Of a stretch of DNA of 64,000 nt, positions 43,190 to 55,345 are shown one piece after another (within the stretch, counting starts at the first letter, position 1; each line of letters opens with the position of its first letter). The stretch is from Cyclina sinensis (taxonomy: Eukaryota; Mollusca; Bivalvia; Venerida; Veneridae). The notes beneath the pieces were generated by a model, which did no database searches, was not told the origin of the DNA, and worked only from the letters and a program-made list of their open reading frames with translations. The DNA is taken from NCBI GenBank assembly GCA_012932295.1, contig JAAONU010000002.1:33753485-33817484 (forward strand), given 5' to 3'. Position numbers and translations under genes: made by a program.

Positions 43190-43385
43190 AACAAAAACCT
43201 CTAGTCCACGTTGTGCTTTAACAATCCTGATGACGCACGGAATCTAGTGAAATTCTACCAAAGATGACCCCATGGTCATAATTGCAGTCAATTGGCAATT
43301 GTATTTCCATCCACTGACTCTTGCAACCATTGAGCAGTTGTTGGCAGGTGAGCGACCCAGGGTCCCATGGACCCTCTTGTTAAGA
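43190..43385 (-). mobile_element. Pearl-like left-end fragment (minus strand)
   Basis: The reverse complement of 43345-43382 reads AACAAGAGGGTCCATGGGAC CCTGGGTCGCTCACCTG, the family left end with a different but still palindromic hairpin (GGGTCC/GGACCC). The rest of the copy is short or decayed. Confidence 0.6.
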
Positions 43386-44890
43386 AAACGAACACCAAAA
43401 ACAGGATAAGTTAATCCCGAAAAATTCAAGCCAGCAATGGACAAAAAAGAAATCTAAAAAGAAAAAGAATCTTTTTGGCAGTTTAACAGACAATGACTTG
43501 ACTGAATTGAAGAAGAAGTTAGGTTTTTTTAGCCAGCGGTTTACCGCCTTCCGAGAGCACATTCCAGCAGGTGCGCTGAGACGTTGAAGGTCGCAGCACA
43601 TACACAAAGTCAAAACGGCTCAGAATTACGACAGTTTGGTGCACTGTGGCCAAGTCCCTGACAGTCTTCAAAACAGTATTTGTGAATGAGCTGATTACAT
43701 CAGCATACATTTTATTATCTATATTAAACATTTGCGAAGGAAAACAATCGTTTAATGACATATACGATTTAAATACGTTTCGCAACAATGGTTAACAAAT
43801 GGGCCGATTTGGACGCAGTGGAAGTAAACTGTGGTCCGTTTTGTGCAAAAATTATTTCGCAAAATAGTTCCAAAATCAATCGGAGAAAGCGGGACAAATC
43901 AATAAGTAAACTTCTTTTTTTGATTTTGAATATAATTTGTGTCTGTTGTATTTAAAATGGAAGTGTTTCGAATGGGAATGAAGATACTTTATAACATTTA
44001 GAGTTCGCGTAGGAATTATTATAGTTCGCTTGACGTCACAATACACAGATCGACAACAAAGCAAGAAGTAGTGAGTGAAGAAATCAGCTGAAAGGTTAGT
44101 AAAATATGAGAATATAAAAGCATTTTTTGGTGTTAACTTGTTGTATTATGTAGCAAACATTGTAAACATTATGTTAATGCTGTGGTTTTTGCATATAACT
44201 TGTTGAAAGCACTGTAAACAAGGTAGCATGCCTTTTCGTTGTTGACCTACTTTGAATGTGCCAAGCTTGTATTGACGTCTCGATGCATATCTGAATTGTT
44301 TAGATATTCGATACAACTAGATCGTTTACAAGGTAGTGTAATTGTTTTTTGTGTGATTTTTGCTTATTTTTTAAATTGCAGCGTCATTTGGGGTACTAGA
44401 TTTAGTGAATGATCGACATATCATTCATAGGGAAATCAGGCCTAGACGGTAAAGAGTCAACTCGGCCCTATACCAACTCGGCCCACTTAAAAAAAAAAAC
44501 ATATTAAACGTATTTCCTTTTTTTTGCATGTTATCAAGGCAAGCTGTTTTAAATGAAAAATAACAGATATCTTGTATACTATTATATAATTGTACATTGT
44601 ACTTCTGCAGATTTAAAGTATATTTAGAAGAAATTCGTTACGTTTATTCTTGCAGATTCGTTAAAAATTAATAAAGTACAAATGTGTTTCCTTTGATGCT
44701 TTTTGTTTGTAATTTTTTTTAATCTTCAATAAAACATGAAATAAAAAGTGTTTACTTATTATGGTTTGGTCACGTGGTTTCGAATGGTGAAGACATGAAT
44801 TCTGTCGGAGAAAAATAATTTTGACTTGAAATTGTTTTAGACTGTTTTGAGTACATTTTCGGACAAATTTTTGGATTTAAGTGTTTAGGT
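43386..44890. other. No supported gene
   Basis: AT-rich, with short open frames on both strands that show no family resemblance. GAAAG|GTTAGT near 44095 could be a donor, but nothing confirms an exon. Confidence 0.4.
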
Positions 44891-44899
44891 AATGGCTTC

Positions 44900-46605
44900 A
44901 TGTCAGAGACAAAATCATCAAAAAATAGCTCGAAGAAGGAAGCAAAAACGAAGCGAAAAGCAAAATCGCCATTGTACACTGACGGCGGAAATATTGAAAA
45001 TCAAGGTAAATCATATTTGAATCACTCAAGCGAAACGCAGGTAGAACATGGACAGGTAAACAAAAAGGTGTGTTATCCAGTACCATAGTTATTCGCACCT
45101 CCTATATGTACAATGAATCCAATGACACCACCTGCTTGTAACTATCAGCAACCTCTCAACTATGAGTTTTAGCCTTCGCCACAATCCCAAATGTATACAT
45201 CGATCCCTCAGGTTCAGTCAGCGCAGCCACCTGAATGGGCCAGTCAAATTTTAGAAGAAATAAAATCTATGAAAAACACATCACAGAATACTGAAAAAAC
45301 AGTCAACAGCATAAATCTTAAAGACACAGACATGGAAGTTAAAATAGGGATGCTTGAGTCAAAAGCGAATATGTTGAAAATACATGCAAGTTCATTAGTT
45401 TAGAATATGAAGATCAGGGGTCTCAAATAAGATCAGCAAGCGATGAAATTAAAACAATGAAAAAATCAATAAGTGAGATGGAGAAAAAATCAACACTGTT
45501 CCAAAAACAAACAAAAAATGACTTGAACGAGAAAATTTTAGAACTAAGAAACATGTTCCATGCGAGACAATCTAATTTTTATGGGATACCGGAAACTACT
45601 GAAAAGGATGAAAAGGGTGTAAATGAACCAGAAAATTGTTCAGAATTAGTGAAAGATTTAATAAACACGCATATGGACTTGGATGCAACTAATATGACAT
45701 TTGACCGGGCCCACCGTCTAGGATCAGTTAAGGCTAAGAAACCAAGGCCGATAATCGTTAAATTCCACTACTTTAAGGAACGAGAACAAGTACGACTTAA
45801 GTCGTATGACGAGAACATAAAAGAGAAACTGAAAGTCACAAAAAGAGTATAGTGATACAAAGACCACAACCAGCTAATCACAATCATCAAAGAAGAGGAG
45901 GAAAAGGGACATAGTGTAAGAGTTAATGGATTCCGACTCTTTGTTGAAGGAAAACTGTTTAAGTTATTCAGCGACGGGAAGGTCATTGACCCTCCACCTG
46001 ATATAAACAAACAAAGCCCATAGGGAGGTCAAGAAGAACATTTAAACCTTTTGTCATGGAACATCAATGGACTCGGCAGAAAATTAACAGATCAAGACTT
46101 TTTAGAACATGTAAAACAGTTTGATATAGTTTTCCTACAAGAAACTTGGTTGTCAAAAAATAATGCAGAATATAAACCTCGACATCCAGGGGTACACAAG
46201 CGATCATATTTTGGTAATAAGTCTTGTAATACGAGACGGGGGCGTTTTAGTGGAGGAATTTCAATATATTATAACACTATTTAAGAGATAAAATAACAAT
46301 TATTGAAAAAAATCAGAAGGGAATTTTATGGGTTAAATTGTCAAAAGATATGTTTGATTCTAATGAAGATATTTATTTTTGTAATATGTATATTTTACCG
46401 CATGGGTCTACGGTTATAGATCAAAATAATTTTGACTTTTCTGAGCAACTAGAGTCCGATACTGAAAAATACAAATCCCTTGGTAAAATAATGACTTCTG
46501 GAGATCTGAACTCTAGAACAGGGAATGCTTCTGATATGTTAAATTTTGACAGCTACCTAGACTTCGATGACATCTTTTATTCTTACTCAATTTATAAATT
46601 CTAAA
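44900..46605 (+). mobile_element. L1-like LINE fragment: ORF1 and endonuclease, no RT
   Basis: ORF1 begins MSETKSSKNSSKKEAKTKRK at 44900 and is broken by stops (45086, about 45170, 45402). It includes a coiled-coil region (45190-45540) and then an L1-type RRM/C-terminal domain: ARQSNFYGIPETTEKDEKG, NMTFDRAHRLGSVKAKKPRP, IIVKFHYFKEREQVRLKSYD (to 45852), followed by GHSVRVNGFRLFVEGKLFKL. ORF2 starts near 46020 with NLLSWNINGLGRKLTDQDF, FDIVFLQETWLSKN and GGISIYY, then MTSGDLNSRTGN, endonuclease blocks. It ends at about 46605 before RT. Loss of the 3' half is unusual for a LINE, since 5' truncation is the norm. Confidence 0.8.
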
Positions 46606-46631
46606 GTCATTCACTCATATTGTCTTTTTAG

Positions 46632-46882
46632 GCTGGTATCATCGCATCAACACGAAGGCAAGTCATGCTATGACATTCTACAGACTTGTACCTCTGTTAC
46701 GAAGGGAGGCAGAAAGTGTTGAGAAAACCATCAGAACTGGCGACTTCAACAGAACAAGATCACCAAGAAGCGCAAGAATGGACAGTAAGCTACAGGACCT
46801 GTGGACACGTTATCTGTCGACAGATTTATCAACCACAGCGTTCTTGAAGTCGTGCTCCGCACTGTACAGCCCGTCAACATAG
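46632..46882 (+). pseudogene. Terminal exon of a MULE-transposase-type protein
   Basis: An acceptor (GTCTTTTTAG) ends at 46631. The exon gives GWYHRINTKASHAMTFYRLV, PLLRREAESVEKTIRTGD and DSKLQDLWTRYLSTDLSTTA, stopping at 46882. The GWYHRIN start and the following helical region resemble the C-terminal exon of MULE-domain, FLYWCH-type proteins that are common in bivalves (family resemblance from memory, moderate certainty). AATAAATAAA follows at 46981. No upstream exon was recognised; the L1-like fragment sits directly before it, so the gene may have been broken. Confidence 0.5.
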
Positions 46883-46980
46883 GATACTGTTAGAACGCCA
46901 ACATTGTTGCAGGTGCTGCTGCAACTGACAATTAGTGTTAAGATTCGCAGAAAATATGTGTCTTGAAATGTGACTGTTGA

Positions 46981-46990
46981 AATAAATAAA
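46981..46990 (+). terminator. Polyadenylation signal after the MULE-type exon
   Basis: Overlapping AATAAA motifs about 100 bases after the stop, followed by a T/G-rich stretch, a normal arrangement for an animal 3' end. Confidence 0.55.
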
Positions 46991-47254
46991 TGTTCTGTAT
47001 TTTATTTCATGTCACTGTTGTGTTTGTTTTTCGGTAAATGTATATAAATGTAGATTTTTGTCTTGTCTTTTGTCTGTAATTGTCTTTGTTATTTTTGATA
47101 ATACATGTTTTATTAAAACATGAAATATTTTTAAATGTTTGTTCTTTATCTTATATACATAAAACAACATGTAATGCATTTATTAACATGCAATGTATTT
47201 TGTAATGTCACAAGGATGGCTTGAAATAAGTTTTTATTACCCAAATCATTGAAA

Positions 47255-47920
47255 ACTCGGAGTTGATTGTATTAGCCTTGGAGTAGATGTGACCATCTAT
47301 ATGTCAGCATATTCTTGGAGTTGAGCATAGTTCATCATACTTTTTTTCTTGGAGATGAGTTGATAAGCCTTGGAGCAGATGTGACCATCTATATGTCAGC
47401 ATATTCTTGGAGTTGAGAATGTTTATCATGTTTTCTTGGAGTTGAGATTTCATACATGTCTTGGAGTTGATGTTAATAATCTCGAAGTCTTACAGTGAAA
47501 TTTACAGTAACACAGATCTTTCAGATTCTCGGAGTAATTAGTTTTCATCATTCTGATCATATAGTTGTGTAATTGAGTTGATTTTCTTGCAGTCTGGGGA
47601 AACTGGAAGTTAGTAGTTAACTTCATAATCATGGAGCTGTGTGTAAAGTGTGAAGTTGACTTGATGAGCCTTGGAGTTTGAGTTGATTTAATTACCCGTG
47701 GAGTTGAGGTGAGCATTTGTTTGCCAGCGTATTCTCGGATTTGAGCATATTTCATCATTCTGTTTAACATGGAGCTGGGTTTATTAGCCTTGGGGTAGAT
47801 GTAACCATCTGTATGTCAGTATATTGTTAGAGTTGAGCATATTTCATCATTTTTTTTATCTTGGAGTTGAGATTTCACACATGTCCTGGAGTTGACATTA
47901 AAAGTATTTGCAGTCTTACA
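47255..47920. repeat. Imperfect repeats rich in CTTGGAGTTGAG
   Basis: Variable units of about 100 bases repeat AGCCTTGGAGTAGATGTGAC, CATCTATATGTCAGCATATT and CTTGGAGTTGAG. It lies just upstream of the Helitron start codon; it could be part of the Helitron 5' region or a separate minisatellite. Confidence 0.7.
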
Positions 47921-47993
47921 GTTGAGCTTTACAGTTGCTTTACGTTGTAAATTTTAAAATAGATTTTCAAAATTGTTATTTTTGGGAACAAAA

Positions 47994-48153
47994 ATGCCAT
48001 TTGAAAGAGTTTGTTCAGCTGATTACAATCAGTCGGCAGAGTGTCTTCCAATAGAAGCAAGAGGTAGACAATGTGTACCTAATTGTATGATGTTTTAATA
48101 GCAACAGTTGAACAGCCATGTTATACAATGTTACCAATTGATTTGCATGAATT
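47994..48153 (+). pseudogene. Helitron protein N-terminus
   Basis: ATG at 47994 gives MPFERVCSADYNQSAECLPI then EARGRQCVPNCMMF and a stop; a shifted frame continues to the hAT insertion site. GRQCVPN followed by a hydrophobic stretch resembles the start of Helitron/Helentron-type proteins. The frame resumes after the hAT element near 52681. Confidence 0.55.
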
Positions 48154-48499
48154 CAGAGTTCTCCGGAAGCGCCGGCGGCCGGCGAAACCGCCGATTACTC
48201 GCAAGCCTGCCGCCGGCTACTTTTTCCAAAACAAAAAGAAAAAAAAACGTAAAAAACGAAATGTTTACATTGAATAAAATCGTCGAGTAAATGTTTATAT
48301 GAACACCACATTGTTTCCCGCTTATTTTGCGAAGTGAGATCGATAAACACGCTTGCCGGGTACCATGGGATTTCCGCATGGTTTTTTTTAGCGGTTAGTT
48401 ATCTGCATCATTGAAGCGCAACATAAATAAATAATAACTTCTTGGAAAGGTAAGCATTCCAGAGATCCAGACACTTGTCAACTTGTGACCTGTGGCACA

Positions 48500-50307
48500 A
48501 TGCCACCACCGAAGAAAAAACAGAAAAATGATATTTCTAATCAAAGAAAAATGTCGGATTTTTTGTCAATGGGTAATGCAATAAATTGATATTGAAAGTA
48601 AATGGCCACTAGTAAAGATTGTATGAAATTGGCATTCAGGACCTGGCATCACTCCATCAGTCAGTTTTTTTATTTAACCCCACCAACCCCTACACCTGCT
48701 CAGTTTAGGTCGCCAATAGCGGATTTTCTACAAAGTCTGCATTGCCTGCGAATTGTTGATAATATATAATATTGTGAATAAATACTCAGAGAGAGAGAAA
48801 CACTAGCAGCTATCTCATTTATAAATGAGCCATGTCATGAGAAAACAATACAGGCTTTGCGACCAGTGAAGGTCCAGATCAGCCCACGCGCAGCCGCGCG
48901 GTCTGATCAGGATCTACACTGTTCGGCTACCGCTCCTAATCGTTCAACTTCATAGGCAAACAGTGAAGGACTAATCAGACCATGTGGCTGCACGTGGGCT
49001 GATCTGGGCCTACACTGGTCGCAAATCCCATATTGTTGGTTTTCTCATGACACGGCTCAAATATAAAAAATGAACATAAATCACTATTATAACATTCATC
49101 TAAATATTGTAGGATCCCAACCTAAAGACCAGCCAGAGACGGGTGGTACTGCAGATTCAACACCACCGGCACAATCGGAGAACACTGCAACAGGTCCTGT
49201 ATCAATTCCAGCAACATCCGTATCACAGAATACTTCAGATTCAACAGGTCCTGCGTCAATTTCCACAACACCAGAATCACATTAAACAAACAAAAACTGT
49301 CAGTCGCACGAGCATTTACCATCATCATGTACGAGTATGTCCAATCAATTAGGTACATCCAATGCATTAGAGTTACTGAAAGAACACTTTGGAAGTGCCC
49401 TGGAGGAAGGAAAGCTACATAGTTTTTATACTTGCTCTGGTAAATGTAGTGAGCTCCCCAGTACCGAACAGCAGAGAATCAAGACAGAGAAGTCTCAGTC
49501 TACACAGACACCGACGGTCAATGCCAAACGCAAAAGGGCAATAGACATGTTTCGCCATGAATGGTTGTTTGACAAAAAGACTGCTTACTGCGAAAATACG
49601 GGTGTGTGGTGGCTAGTTTACATAGAAGGCCAGGGAATGTTTTGCTTATTATGCCGTGTACATAATGTCACAAACAAGTATAACAAACAGAATAGTTTTA
49701 ATATGTCAGCATCCACTAATTATAAGCATAGTGCTGTGCAAGAACACAAGAAAACAGAAGGTCATACCAGTACACATCGTTGTGAGCTTGAACGCCGAAA
49801 CTCAAGCCTGGCATTATTGCAGAAGGAAGCCCAAGTAACAAGAGATTTAGTAACATTTAATGCATTCTTGGCTAGTTACTGGCTTGGTAAGGAGGAGGTG
49901 TCGAACCGGAAATTCCTGCCTCTCATAGAGTTACAGAAATAAATAGGCGTGGAAGAAATGAAACATTTCAAAAACACAAGTGAGCGCAGCCAAAAAGACA
50001 TGAGACTTCTGATCGGCCAGTTGATAAAAGCGAAGGTTGTTCAGCAGATAAAGGATGCGAAATGGTTCAGCGTGTTAGTTGATGAGGTATTCACAATTAA
50101 ATTAATTAATTTAAATAATTACACTACAAGTAAAAATAATCTGTATATATAAAATTATAATCTATAAAATTTTGAACAATAACAATTGATATATTCAACA
50201 TTTATCACAGACAGATATAAACTAAGTTTTGAACAATAACAATTGATATATTCAACATTTTTCACAGACATAAAACACACTTTTAGAATAAATAAAATAA
50301 TATATTA

Positions 50308-50365
<58 letters not shown>

Positions 50366-52187
50366 CAATATTTATAATTTTATTTATCACGGTAAATTTT
50401 ATTTTTATTTAATACAGGTAACTGATTGTTCAACTACCGAGCAACTACTCATATACGTTGGATTTGTTGCTCCGGATGGCGAGTCACACTTCGAATTCCT
50501 GGATTGCAAGGATGTTTTGGAAGACTCCCATAGCCCGGATGCAAACACAATAACATCCATTATTTTACAAGAGCTGAAATCCTGCAACGTTAACACAAAG
50601 TACCTGTGTGGATTCGGTTCTGATGGAGCGTCCGTCATGACAGGGTCACAGAACGGAGTCGGTGCAAGACTTCAAGCTGTTGCTGCCTCAATGTTGCGGA
50701 GCCACTGTATTAACCATCGGTTAGCTTTGGCATGCGGTGATGCTAATGATCAAGTCAAGTTCATAACTACAATCGAAACAACGCTGAGACAACTATGGAA
50801 ATGGCTTGAGTTTCCAAAGAGATGCTCAGCATTTGTAAAGGTTTGCAGATCTCTCAACCAGATAGGACTTGACAATGAAACTACGAAACAGAAAAAACTT
50901 ACTAAAAAGTTGGCACTGAAAATACAGAAAGCTTGTCGTACAAGATGGTTATCAACTGGTCAGAGTGTTGCTAGTGTCTGCAGGAATCTTGTACCAATCT
51001 TGATCATATTGAGACAGTTTAAAGAACATGATGCAACAGCCGATGGCTTACTTAGTAGAATCAACAACAACAAGTTTGTTGGCACCCTCATTCTGCTGAA
51101 CAAAATACTTCCGCACCTAAATGCACTAAGCAAGTTGTTCCAGAAGGAACATACGTGTTACTCGTCAATAAAGCCCTCACTGGAATGTACCAAATCAGCT
51201 ACTGAAAACATCCAGTCGTCAGTGGACATTGTGAAAGAGCTGGAGGAAGCTTCACAACCAGGAGGTGTTTACGAAGATCTTGAGTTACAAATGTCCGCAT
51301 CTGATATAGTTAGGAGCTTTCTACAAAGATTAACGCAGAACTACACATCTGCCTTGATACATAACCTGGATCGTAGATTTAATGAGGCCTCTCCTGTGTT
51401 TCAGGCGTTTTCCGTCTTTGACCCAACTGCAATACCCGCTAAGACAGACCCACAATTTGCAGAACATGGGAAGAATGAAATTGGAATTTTGACTGCACAG
51501 TTCCAGTTGGATCCTGATGAGACGCTAACAGAATGGCAGAACTTCAAATACCAGATGTTAGAATGGAGATTACCAGACGGTGTCGTACGTGGAGACAAGC
51601 AGGAAATTTCTCCTACACATTATGTCTTGAAAAAGTTAGTGGAGGAGCAAGCGCCGTACAAAATTGGTTTCAACAACCTAGTCCAGATTGCTCAAATCTG
51701 TATGACCCAACCCCTCTCAAATGCTGTTGTGGAACGTGGAGCAAGTGCAGTGAAGCGAGTGAAGACTAGACTCCGAAGCAACATGAAAAATAACATGCTA
51801 GCAAGTCTTCTGCACATTTCTCTCAATGTCCCAGCTCCAAAATCAAAAGAATGTTGTGACATGCTCACAGAAGCCAGCGACATATGGAGGAAGACACATG
51901 TCAGAAATCTCCCTCCACTAAAGAAGCTGCCATCTGTTGGGGGTTCAGACCACACTGACAGCCAGTATCACACTGCCTCAACCATGGACTGTGGTGTCCA
52001 GACTGAGAATGCAGATCCTGATCATGAACAAGGTTTAGAGCTAGAGCAGCATGTCAATGTTGAACAGGCTCAAGTTTGTGGTCATGAAGAGTATCAGGAT
52101 GCCATCCTAGCTCTAGATCTTGTTGATGACCAGGACCAGGACTCCCATGACTCTGGGCTCGATTCGGACTATGACTCAGATATCTGA
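48500..52187 (+). CDS. hAT transposase (ZNF862/ZBED-like), three exons, two in-frame stops
   Basis: The exons are 48500-48572 (MPPPKKKQKNDISNQRKMSD), 49113-50086 and 50418-52187; donors and acceptors are GT-AG and phases agree. Exon 2 carries a TTF/BED-like zinc-binding part (AIDMFRHEWLFDKKTAYCEN, FCLLCRVHN, HKKTEGH). The transposase core spans exons 2-3: FSVLVDEVTDCSTTEQLLIY, CGFGSDGASVMTG, HCINHRLALAC and a CRTRWLSTG segment. The C-terminal dimerisation region has MTQPLSNAVVERGASAVKRV. The tail is acidic with Ser/Asp repeats. TAA stops at 49283-49285 and 49940-49942 in exon 2 break the frame; exon 3 (590 codons) is fully open. hAT transposases cut and paste their own element. Genes of this type are also domesticated in animals, but the TIRs here argue for a transposon copy. 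Confidence 0.85.
48827..49058. mobile_element. 232-bp MITE in hAT intron 1
   Basis: GAGCCATGTCATGAGAAAAC and the following about 45 bases are inverted at the right end (...GTTTTCTCATGACACGGCTC). AAAT flanks both sides. An inner GC-rich palindrome (CCACGCGCAGCCGCGCGG) is present. I recognise the sequence type as one that recurs in bivalve DNA; the family is not named. Confidence 0.75.
50312..50363. repeat. (TA)n microsatellite in hAT intron 2
   Basis: About 26 TA dinucleotides in the 331-base intron. Next to it a 44-base block (TTTTGAACAATAACAATTGA...) is directly duplicated at about 50168 and 50228. Confidence 0.95.
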
Positions 52188-52680
52188 GATTTGATTTTGA
52201 AGTTGAATTATTGTGACACTAGCACTGTATAACAACAAGATAAACACAATTATCACAGTTTGTTTTTTGCCAGAGCTGTATCATGAGCCTGACTGACATA
52301 AGTACACCATAGTCTGTATTAAACTTAAACTTTTATTTTATTCATAGGTACAACAGTACAAACACATACATGTAATTTTAAACATGATATGAATATGATC
52401 AGATGTATATCATTGACATTGTGTTTTAATAAATTCTCCAGTACCAGTGAATTTTTCAATTCTAACATACAAAAATATAGACACAAAAAGCAATATTAAA
52501 CCCCTCTAAAATGCACTAGAATGCACCATTTTGCTGCTTGAAAATAAAAAATTTGTCCCCTGCCCCTCCCACACTTTCCCCCTCGCCGCTTCGCGGCTCG
52601 AGCACGCGGCAAGCCGCGTGCATTGTCGCTGGCTACTTTTAAATTGACACTGGCTATTCTAAATTTTAGGGAGAACACTG

Positions 52681-55345
52681 CATGATATTATGTATTATGG
52701 AAGTTTTGTTTACTGTGTCTCAAGTGCTGTCTTCCCCCGTGAATTTGTTTTTCATATGTACTGGTATTTCTCTTGGGATTCATTATGATTGCGTTTCTAT
52801 GTGTTTGATAGTCATTCAAGAGATGCTTTTGGAATGAGTTGTGCAGAAGGCATATGCATTATTGGGTTCTGTTCCAGACTTGGAAGAACTGTGCTTTTAT
52901 CTGCGTTCGTTATTATCTTCCATGGGTCAGAGTCTAATTCGACTGCAATTTGATCTACAACGGTTTCATGTCTGAAAAGCTCCTAAATCAGCTGAAAAAT
53001 ACATGAGAAGGAAATATGGTGTCATTGTAATACCTGATTATGTTGGGCGAGTGCATCTACAACTTTCAAGAAAACATAAACTATCTTCTACTGAAAGCAC
53101 AGAACTCACCTGTAAAAGACAGTCTGGTTTTATTATCTGATGGAAAGAGTTTCCTGACACACGAGCATCAGTTCTTTCCAGCACATCAAATACAGGTCAT
53201 GACTATATACAGTCAGATACCCGTCAGGTGATGAGTATGGTGAACGTAGACTTGCAATCATTAGAACATTTCGATGCTTTACTTAGAGAATTTGCTACAT
53301 TGATTTGTAGAGGTCCTGATTATGTTTGCTCTTGCTGTACACAGACTTTTTTCAGACATTCAATTTATGACTCATCGAAAATCAGACTTAATGACACTGC
53401 TCAGAAAGACCTAAGACAGTACCTCACAGGCAGAAAAAGTGAAGATGAAAGGAATGGATTTGTTAAACATGTTAACAAGCTGTAGGAAATGGAATAACAC
53501 CATCTCTTTGGATTCACAATTGTCTAAAGTTTCCCATTGAGCCTCCTGAGCTGAACTTAACAAACTTGGAAGAAAGACTAGTATCTCCAAGATTAACATT
53601 TATGCAGTTGCGTGAAATGCCAAGAGGTGGTCAGATAAATTTAAGGGGTAACATAGTAAATGTTACAGCCTATGTCAACAGAACAAATAAATCATTACCT
53701 CGGCTCATTAATGAAAGTGAAACAATAATGGTGAAATTGAAGCGAAAATTGTCGTGCAAACACCATGTTGCCTTTGAAAACATTCGCCCAAATAAAGTAT
53801 TTTCAGCAGCAAAATGGTTAGTTAATAACAGTAATGTGTTCAGAAATGAAGGAATTGTTATAAATGACTCTTGGTTGGAAGCTTCACATCAGTTTCCAAG
53901 TGCTGATGACACTGTAAACTCAGCAGCTGAAGACTGTCCTTCTTCAGACAACTGGACAGAAGAAGACAATGTAGAGCGGAGACCAATCGGTAATTTTGAC
54001 ACTTTCTTGCACCCTTTGGGCTTCAGAGAATTTAACCAGATTCTGCTCCAGGAGAAAATAATACACCCACTGGCCTGTTTCAAGATCTACATTCACAGGT
54101 TTTGTCATTTCCCACTATTTATTGCGGCCAGCCACGTATTGACAACAATAAACACCCGCTGCCTCTTCACTACAGTTCTATTTGCAAGTGGGAACGTCGA
54201 AATGTTGACAGACGTGTGGCTATGTGCTTGCCAAATATATTTTTCAAATTGAAAAGGTTACAGATCAAACAGCTGAGAGATAAAGTGACACTTGCAATAC
54301 GCAAATGTAAGGCAAAAGGTAAAGCATTCACTGCTGGTAAATACTTCCACCAGGATTTGTTGACTGACTTACAATGCAAGATGATGGGCATACGGTTCTC
54401 AGAACAATACGAGGTTCTCCACCTTATTGGGAACAAGCAAAGAGAGATGTTTTTGCTATGATACGGCAACTAGGTATTCCAACCTGGTTCTGTTCATTTT
54501 CTGCTGCTGAAACGAAATGGTAACCATTGCTTAAATCATTGAATAAGTTCATCAATAGAAAGGATTTGGCAGATGAGGAAATAAACAAACTAAGTTGGAC
54601 ACAGAAATATGAACTGATCAAGTCAGATCCTGTTACATGTGCAAGGTATTTTGATTTTAGAGTACAGACATTCATCAGTCATATTCTCAGACATGCAACC
54701 CATCCTATTGGTGAAATTACTGATTATTTCTATCGAGTGGAATTTCAGCAAAGAGGCTCACCACACATACATGTGCTAGTATGGGTTAAAGATGCTCCAA
54801 TTCATGGTATGTCTCCGGAGCATGAAGTTGTCTCTTTTGTGGACAAGTACATATCCTGTTCAATGAGAGTCCATGCCACATCTTGTTAACTACCAAACAC
54901 ACATACATGTAAAGTCATGCCGAAAGCATGGGAAATCTGTTGGCCGTTTTAGTTTTCCACTACCCCCATGCCATCAACTGTTGTCTTACAACCGTTGGAC
55001 AGTGCAACTGATAAAAACTATTTATATTAAAAACTATTAAAGGTAATGAATCTTCTCAACCAAGTACACAAAGAAGACAGAGCCATTAGCTTTGATGAAA
55101 TTTTGGCTGAATTAAAGCTCAACTTTAAACAATATATTCTATGTGTTCGGTCTTCCTTAAATAGTGACAAAGTTTTCTTAAAACAATCACCTGTTGAATC
55201 GAGAATCAACAACTAAAACACAGTATTGTTGAAATTCTGGCAGACTAATATGGATATCCAATATGTCTTAGATCCATACGCTTGTGTCTCATACATTGTG
55301 TCGTACATTTCAAAAGGACATAGAGGTTTATCAAATCTTTTACAA
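52681..55345 (+). pseudogene. Helitron Rep region (HUH endonuclease)
   Basis: Successive frames separated by stops cover the upstream conserved part (ICRGPDYVCSCCTQTFFRHS at 53228-53485; LVSPRLTFMQLREMPRGGQI, KLKRKLSCKHHVAFENIRPN at 53566-54252) and the Rep core. At 54527-54889 the frame gives DPVTCARYFDFRVQTFISHI and VEFQQRGSPHIHVLVWV; HIH is the metal-binding HUH motif. At 55226-55345 comes NMDIQYVLDPYACVSYIVSY then ISKGHRGL, carrying the tyrosines that cut and join DNA strands. Rep would nick the element for rolling-circle transposition. At least six lesions are seen. Confidence 0.82.

Larger units (their letters stand above)
48154..52680 (+). mobile_element. hAT transposon inserted in the Helitron
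   Basis: The left end CAGAGTTCTCCG and the right end GGAGAACACTG form a 12-bp TIR with two mismatches. The flanks CATGAATT (48146-48153) and CATGATAT (52681-52688) look like an 8-bp target duplication with two changes. The subterminal parts are GC-rich and self-pairing (GCCGGCGGCCGGC; GCACGCGGCAAGCCGCGTGC). The element carries a three-exon hAT transposase gene. Confidence 0.8.

Noticed and set aside
43519..43788. 89-codon minus-strand frame
   Set aside because: Looks moderately protein-like but I recognise nothing, and no splice or polyadenylation signals support it.
48083..48290. Short plus-strand frames crossing the hAT left end
   Set aside because: They run across the insertion junction and into GC-rich terminal sequence; chance frames.
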